From assembly GCA_051155755.1 (NCBI GenBank), contig DAXETY010000098.1:1-36816 (forward strand): DNA of 36,816 bases. Direction: 5' to 3'. The position numbers were made by a program, and so were the translations under genes. Under the pieces are notes generated by a model. That model did no database searches. It had not been told where the DNA came from and worked only from the letters and a program-made list of their open reading frames with translations. The stretch is from DAXETY01 sp051155755. Its GTDB lineage: Bacteria; Desulfobacterota; Desulfobacteria; Desulfobacterales; SG8-13. Below, piece after piece: positions 32,592 to 36,816 of this stretch (positions are counted from its first letter, which is position 1; every line of letters starts with the position of its first letter).

Positions 32592-33353
32592 ATGCCCACG
32601 GTGACGGTCAACCAGGATCGGATTTTCTACACCATTAGTTCCGGACGCAGCCCCTGCACATTGCTGTGCATACACGGATCGGGCGGCGACCACCGGCACT
32701 GGCCCGAACGGCTGCGGAACCTTACGAAATTTCGCGTGGCGGCGCTGGATTTGCCCGGACACGGGCGTTCCCGGGGATTCGGCTGCAACCGCGTGACGGA
32801 CTATGCGGATGTGGTCGAAAAATTCGTCATGGGCCTGGGCTTGACGGCCGTGGTTCCGGCCGGACACTCCCTGGGAGGCGCCATTGTTCAGTCCCTGGCA
32901 TTACGCCGTCCGTCCTGGCTCAAGGCCATTGTATTGGTCGGCACCGGCGCCCGCCTGCGGGTAACCCCGGAGATTCTGGATGCGCTGCAATCCGATTACG
33001 AATCCGCCGTAGTGCGCATCTGCCATTGGTCCTACGGGCCGTCAGCGACACCGGAACTGATCCGGGAGGGTCGCGACGGCCTGCTGGATACGCCGCGGGA
33101 GGTCACTTTCGGCGACTATGCGGCCTGCAACGATTTTGACATCATGGCGCAGGTGCACCGGATCAAATCCCCCGCCCTGGTCCTGTCGGGCAGCGCCGAC
33201 CGTTTGACGCCGCCCAAATACGGCGAATACCTGACCCGGAAAATTCCCGGCGCCACCCACCGTATAATGGAGGACTGCGGCCACATGATGGCCGTGGAAA
33301 AACCGGAGTCGTTCGTATCGCTTGTCACCGAGTTCCTTGATGCACTACAGTGA
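32592..33353 (+). CDS. alpha/beta hydrolase
   Basis: 253-aa soluble hydrolase with a complete catalytic triad: Ser93 in the elbow PAGHSLGGA, Asp203 in SGSADRLTPP and His231 in DCGHMMAVEKPE. The oxyanion motif is CIHGSGGDHRHW and the second strand ALDLPGHGRS. This matches the proline iminopeptidase / esterase / ring-cleavage hydrolase part of the superfamily. The ATG at 32592 has AGGAAG 6 bases upstream. It diverges from the TetR gene and may be its target. Ends 19 bp before the convergent PilZ gene. Confidence 0.9.
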   Translation: MPTVTVNQDRIFYTISSGRSPCTLLCIHGSGGDHRHWPERLRNLTKFRVAALDLPGHGRSRGFGCNRVTDYADVVEKFVMGLGLTAVVPAGHSLGGAIVQSLALRRPSWLKAIVLVGTGARLRVTPEILDALQSDYESAVVRICHWSYGPSATPELIREGRDGLLDTPREVTFGDYAACNDFDIMAQVHRIKSPALVLSGSADRLTPPKYGEYLTRKIPGATHRIMEDCGHMMAVEKPESFVSLVTEFLDALQ

Positions 33354-33372
33354 GAAAAAGACCATTTATGGA

Positions 33373-33915
33373 TTAGGTGACGATCTCGTATACATCTTCC
33401 AACTTTTCGGCAAAGGACTGCACGGCTGCCAGTTGGCCCCGGTTCAGTTCCTTGAACTTGACGCCGATTCCCTGCATACCGCTCCAGACGACCTGTCCCT
33501 GAAGCTTGAACGGCCGCAGGCGCCCCGGCAATATGAAGCGCATGGCGATACCGCTGCCCAGCGGCAGCGGATCCGGGGTTTCGATAAACACGCCGAAGGC
33601 CCCGATGTCCAGTATATAACTGCTGTATTCCTTGCCGTTGCAGGTGTAGGTCACACCGATGAGACAGGCCTTGCGAACGTATTCGCGCTTGTCGATGCGT
33701 CCGTCTTCCATCTCCAGGCCTTCCAGGCGCTGGAGCAATGCCCGTTGCTGGTCATCGCTCAGCTCCAGGATCATCTGGAACACTTTTTTGGTGAACTGAT
33801 CGCCCAGCAGCTGTTTGAGCAGACGCATCAGCTGATCCTGGGGCGTGCGGCTCACCAGCGCAAACAACCGGGCGATGGTGCTGTAGCGTTGGGGCTCCTG
33901 TTCGAATTCGATCAT
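33373..33915 (-). CDS. PilZ domain protein (probable c-di-GMP effector)
   Basis: 180 aa. The N-terminal 70 residues are helical and unassigned (LFALVSRTPQDQLMRLLKQL). The PilZ domain covers about 74-175: RxxxR is Arg77-Arg81 (REYVR) and the second motif reads DIGAFG (103-108), where the usual D/N-x-S-x-x-G serine is glycine. c-di-GMP binding is likely but may be weaker. The ATG at 33915 follows AGAGGA. Copy B of the hairpin repeat lies 28 bp upstream. It sits downstream of the RNB ribonuclease gene on the same strand but 235 bp away, so probably has its own promoter. The window's degenerate GGDEF protein and this one are both c-di-GMP-type proteins. Confidence 0.88.
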   Translation of the reverse strand: MIEFEQEPQRYSTIARLFALVSRTPQDQLMRLLKQLLGDQFTKKVFQMILELSDDQQRALLQRLEGLEMEDGRIDKREYVRKACLIGVTYTCNGKEYSSYILDIGAFGVFIETPDPLPLGSGIAMRFILPGRLRPFKLQGQVVWSGMQGIGVKFKELNRGQLAAVQSFAEKLEDVYEIVT

Positions 33916-33942
33916 TGCATCCTCTGCGGTGTCCCTCGGATC

Positions 33943-33977
33943 GTCAACAACCATCCGCAAAGCGGGTGGCTTGAATT
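33943..33977. repeat. 35-bp hairpin repeat, copy B
   Basis: Same 35-bp unit as 9991-10025 with two changes. The stem is CCATCCGC / GCGGGTGG (33951-33958 and 33962-33969) with an AAA loop; one pair becomes G-T. A second, unrelated perfect hairpin CGAAGCAC / GTGCTTCG (34014-34033, GGTT loop) follows, then TTGAACTTGCAG at about 34037-34048. It lies between the RNB ribonuclease and PilZ genes, both on the minus strand. Confidence 0.65.
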
Positions 33978-34150
33978 ATCTTGCTGCGGCACTCGGCGCC
34001 GGCAAGAAAAGACCGAAGCACGGTTGTGCTTCGATGTTGAACTTGCAGTAGCACGCCGGCTTGTGCCAGAACCAATTATATCACAGCCGGTTAGGATGCG
34101 CGAAAAGAAATTAAGGATGTGTTGGGGAGAGTGATTTCTCCGGCGATCGG

Positions 34151-36160
34151 TCAGGAGGCGAAAACAGCAACGACATCTTTGCGTGCATTTACACGTTGAA
34201 GGGTGACCTGAATCAGGTCCTGGGGTTTGAGCCGAAGGCCGGCAGAGAGCGGCAGATCGCACTCGATCATGTAGTCGGACAGCAGCACCTGATAACTCTT
34301 ACGCCGCTTCACCAGCACCAGGGCTTCGAGTTTTTCACCCACCCGCTTTTCCAGATGTTTCAAAATCCAGTAGCGCAGACGCTGTTGCTGGATTCGTGAA
34401 ACCTGCGACATGGGCTGTTCCAGTTCTCGAATCACCGCCTCGATCTCCGCCTCGCTGTAGGGCGGCTCCAGACCGATGGCGGCCCGCAACTGTCTCTGGG
34501 TGACAAGATCGCTGTATTTTCGAATCGGTGAGCTGGCGGTCACATAGCCGTCGAGACCCAGGCCGGAGTGAGCCGCCTTCTTGGGCCCCAGTATAAATCG
34601 GCTGATCAAGCGCCGCTGCATGAAGTGCTGGTAAAGGTTGCCTTCGTTGCCATGGTACAGGCGTTCCCGTGGTTTGGGCTGAGACCGGAAAATTGCCGGA
34701 GTCTCCCGTTCGCTTAAAAATCTGGCAGCCAGCCAGTTGGCGAAAATCATCAGTTCCGACACCAGCATTCGACCCGGGCTCTCCCGGTTGACCCGATTGA
34801 CGCTGACCTCGCCGGTTTCGGCAATCCACACATGGATCTCCGGCAGCGATATCTGCACTGCCCCGGAATCCATGCGAAATTCGTGAAACCGGGCGGCCGC
34901 ATCCCGCAGCAAGCGAAAATCGGACTCCTCGTCCACCAGCAGGTTCACATCGAAGTAGGACAGTTGCCGATGCACGGAAACCAGGGTGGGAATAATCTCG
35001 AATGAAATCAAATCCATCATCGGACTCAGCTGCAGCATCGTGCTGATCGCCGGCCGGATGGCTCCGGCCTTCAGACTGCAGAAATCCTCGGCCAGACTTT
35101 GCGGCAGCATCGAAATTTTGCAGTCCGGCATGTAAATGGAGCTGCCGCGGGAAAGCGCTTCGCGATCCAGGGCCGTATCCCTGCGAACGAAATGGCCCAC
35201 GTCGACGATGTGAATGCCGATGCGAAATCCATCCCCGTCTTTTTCGATACTCAATGCATCGTCAAAATCCAGGGTGGATTGACCGTCAATGGTGATCAGG
35301 GGCAGGTGCCGCAGATCCAATCGCTCCGAAACGGTGCTTTGCAGCAGGGAGCCGTCCATGGCCCGCTTGACGAGCTCCGCCGCCTGGCCCATGGCGGACT
35401 GCGGAAATTCGACGGGAACTTCATATTTGAGCAGGTCGGTATTTTCGTTCTCCTGCCAGACCCCGATGGCAACCATCAGCTCGAAGATAACGGCCGGGTC
35501 GGCAATGCCGGCGGACGCCAGAATCTCTTTGGCAAGCGCCGCCTGAGGACTTTCGCCGCCGTGCAGGTAAAAGGCGGTCAGGATTTCGACCATCGCTTGC
35601 TGATCGGCGTTCAGCCCGGATTCCGGACGAACCCAATGGCCGTCGCGCACCTCTCTCAGCCATTCGGCCGCCTGGATCACCAGGCGGTTGCGTCGCTCGG
35701 CTTCCCGGCGCTGAGTCTGAAGGCGCTCGACTTGTTCCTCGGTAAACGGATGGAATCGGTCCGGGTTGAACTTGAAATAGAGCCGGTCTCGAAAGAAGGC
35801 ACGAATCACGGCGGATTCGTGGTCACCGGTGGGACTGTTGGGAAAACAGAAAGCCGTCATGGTCGCCAGGTCGATCCACTGCTGCTCGGAGTTTAGAACC
35901 TCCCATAATTCCTGAATGTCGACCTGATCGATCAGGGCCTCCCGACGACTGGAAATGTCCTTCAGTGTTTCCACCGCCCGGTCACGCCCGCGGGATAAAT
36001 CGATCTGACAGTTGCCGGTGTGGGAAACGCGCCCGGCAGAGAGGCTGACTTCACGATCGTTTTCATTGAGAACCCGAAGTCGCTTGTCCTTGACTTCCAG
36101 GACAACCGCGCAGGTAATGCGCTGGCGGTCGATGTATTCAACTACGGTCCCGGGTTCCAT
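34151..36160 (-). CDS. RNB-domain exoribonuclease (RNase II/R family)
   Basis: 669-aa 3'-5' exoribonuclease. The RNB domain (about 275-590) has the magnesium-binding cluster ITIDGQSTLDFDDALSIE with Asp292, Asp298, Asp300 and Asp301, and the later block GYVTASSPIRKYSDLVTQRQ. The C-terminal 65 residues look like an S1-type RNA-binding domain (VGEKLEALVLVKRRKSYQVL). The N-terminal 270 residues show no classical cold-shock motif and are unusual, with a winged-helix-like part. The protein is shorter than RNase R and has no Lys-rich tail. No ribosome binding site precedes the ATG; a -10 element only 7 bases upstream implies a leaderless transcript. Confidence 0.92.
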   Translation of the reverse strand: MEPGTVVEYIDRQRITCAVVLEVKDKRLRVLNENDREVSLSAGRVSHTGNCQIDLSRGRDRAVETLKDISSRREALIDQVDIQELWEVLNSEQQWIDLATMTAFCFPNSPTGDHESAVIRAFFRDRLYFKFNPDRFHPFTEEQVERLQTQRREAERRNRLVIQAAEWLREVRDGHWVRPESGLNADQQAMVEILTAFYLHGGESPQAALAKEILASAGIADPAVIFELMVAIGVWQENENTDLLKYEVPVEFPQSAMGQAAELVKRAMDGSLLQSTVSERLDLRHLPLITIDGQSTLDFDDALSIEKDGDGFRIGIHIVDVGHFVRRDTALDREALSRGSSIYMPDCKISMLPQSLAEDFCSLKAGAIRPAISTMLQLSPMMDLISFEIIPTLVSVHRQLSYFDVNLLVDEESDFRLLRDAAARFHEFRMDSGAVQISLPEIHVWIAETGEVSVNRVNRESPGRMLVSELMIFANWLAARFLSERETPAIFRSQPKPRERLYHGNEGNLYQHFMQRRLISRFILGPKKAAHSGLGLDGYVTASSPIRKYSDLVTQRQLRAAIGLEPPYSEAEIEAVIRELEQPMSQVSRIQQQRLRYWILKHLEKRVGEKLEALVLVKRRKSYQVLLSDYMIECDLPLSAGLRLKPQDLIQVTLQRVNARKDVVAVFAS

Positions 36161-36167
36161 AAATTTT

Positions 36168-36196
36168 ATGATAACAACGGGTTATTTTAAAGTCAA
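36168..36196 (-). promoter_or_regulatory. predicted promoter giving a leaderless RNB transcript
   Basis: On the minus strand TTGACT (36196-36191), 17-bp spacer, TATCAT (36173-36168), then 7 bases to the ATG at 36160. Transcription would begin at or next to the A of the start codon. Confidence 0.58.
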
Positions 36197-36416
36197 TTGC
36201 GCCTTTCAGCCCGCCTTGAAGGGTCCGGACGACTTGCATCGGAAAGCTTTCCCTTCGATATTCGGCCGGCGGCGTCACAAAAGTCGCCGCCCCCCAAGCG
36301 GACGGCTCCTTTGGTTTCGGCATCGGGCTTCGAGCGGGTCATCGGACGATGGATGTTTCGGCCCGTCGTCGATTCCGGAGCGCCATGAACGAAGTCGAAG
36401 CCCGGCTCCCGGAAAC

Positions 36417-36445
36417 TTGCGAATTTCCTTGTACAACACTATATT
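36417..36445 (+). promoter_or_regulatory. predicted sigma-70 promoter for the ABC exporter gene
   Basis: TTGCGA (36417-36422), 17-bp spacer, TATATT (36440-36445), 66 bp before the ATG at 36512. Good -10, fair -35. Confidence 0.5.
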
Positions 36446-36511
36446 CGAAAACTTAAACGTTGGACGGTACGAATTCATCCAAATTTCAACACGAATGTGT
36501 TTACCGGAGTA

Positions 36512-36816
36512 ATGAAACCTTACGCGCTGATCAAGCCTTATTTCCGGGAACGCCGGCGCTTCATTGTCATCGGAATGATCAGTTTGATTATCGTCGACAT
36601 CCTGCAGCTGATCATCCCGCGGGTGATCAAACGCGCCGTCGACGATCTGACCCTGCTGGAGGCCGGAACCGCTGATCTGGCTGGCTACGCACTGTCCATC
36701 GCGGCGATCGCCCTGCTGATCGGATTTTTCCGTTTTATCTGGCGTCAATGTCTGCTGGGCACCTCCCGCCGGGTCGAAGAGGGACTTCGCAACCGGCTGT
36801 TTCATCACCTCCAGAC
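36512..36816 (+). CDS. ABC exporter (MsbA/MdlB-like), N-terminal part of the membrane domain
   Basis: Cut by the window end; 101 codons are visible, reading MKPYALIKPYFRERRRFI onward. This is the standard start of a type I exporter half-transporter (permease fused to ATPase): elbow helix, TM1 (VIGMISLIIVDILQLIIP), an exposed loop (VIKRAVDDL, as in MdlA/MdlB-type IPxxIKxAID), TM2 (LSIAAIALLIGFFRFIW), then GTSRRVEEGLRNRLFHHLQ, the coupling-helix region typical of this family. The ATPase part would lie outside. The ATG has GGAG close upstream (2 bases spacing), which is tight. Substrate (lipid or drug) cannot be told. Confidence 0.85.
   Translation, partial: MKPYALIKPYFRERRRFIVIGMISLIIVDILQLIIPRVIKRAVDDLTLLEAGTADLAGYALSIAAIALLIGFFRFIWRQCLLGTSRRVEEGLRNRLFHHLQ

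Larger units (their letters stand above)
36161..36511. other. 351-bp divergent intergenic region, RNB / ABC exporter
   Basis: No gene seen. It contains the RNB promoter at its left edge, a perfect 7-bp hairpin GGCGGCG / CGCCGCC (36268-36274 and 36285-36291), and a promoter for the ABC gene at 36417-36445. Confidence 0.4.

Noticed and set aside
1..36816. CRISPR array, tRNA, rRNA or prophage
   Set aside because: No regularly spaced direct repeats, no cloverleaf-like sequence with a TTCGA arm in a plausible setting, and no phage or transposase genes were found by reading; a tRNAscan or Infernal run could still find something I missed.

Overview
The window looks like chromosomal DNA of a Gram-negative, moderately GC-rich bacterium, most likely a sulfate-reducer-type Desulfobacterota (deltaproteobacterium). 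This taxonomic guess rests on gene style and is inference: a pyruvoyl-dependent arginine decarboxylase beside a deoxyhypusine-synthase-like protein, FabV, GAF-hybrid histidine kinases, repeated Usp and Hsp20 genes, and hairpin repeats of a kind I associate with that group. No rRNA, tRNA, CRISPR array, phage gene or intact transposase was seen. About 35 protein genes are supported; the genes at both edges (FabH, ABC exporter) are cut by the window.

Layout. 1-3.4 kb: end of fabH, two small unknown proteins, two consecutive Hsp20 chaperones, and a Tat-exported MepK-like murein endopeptidase facing an LdtD-like L,D-transpeptidase (3.5-5.2 kb). 5.5-9.9 kb: a universal stress protein (Usp), an ALDH7-type aldehyde dehydrogenase, a glycerophosphodiester phosphodiesterase, an alpha/beta hydrolase and a second Usp. 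10.2-13.8 kb: a co-directional set of a disulfide-less flavoprotein related to soluble transhydrogenase, a tandem-domain Usp and a histone-deacetylase-family amidohydrolase. 13.9-15.8 kb: a Cys-rich small protein translationally coupled to a polytopic membrane protein. 16.0-19.7 kb: an exported small protein, a Ser/Thr kinase and a large protein ending in a degenerate GGDEF domain, behind a good sigma-70 promoter. 19.7-22.9 kb: a 142-bp near-palindrome, a second HDAC-family protein, and a divergent GAF hybrid histidine kinase; the two genes appear to share a bidirectional promoter. 22.9-27.0 kb: polyamine operon (arginine decarboxylase, DHS-like, agmatinase) behind its own promoter, preceded by an MFS exporter. 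27.1-33.4 kb: FabV, radical SAM-TPR protein, a HAD-AIR-synthase fusion, a TetR regulator and an alpha/beta hydrolase. 33.4-36.8 kb: a PilZ protein, an RNB exoribonuclease predicted to be leaderless, and the start of an ABC exporter.

Themes. Stress (Usp, Hsp20), envelope remodelling (3-3 crosslink synthesis and cleavage), signalling (kinase with degenerate GGDEF, hybrid kinase, PilZ) and polyamine synthesis (arginine to agmatine to putrescine, then probably aminobutyl transfer by the DHS-like enzyme). The least explained parts are the HAD-AIRS fusion opposite a radical SAM protein, the disulfide-less flavoprotein-Usp-HDAC cluster, the kinase-GGDEF cluster, and two families of structured intergenic repeats.
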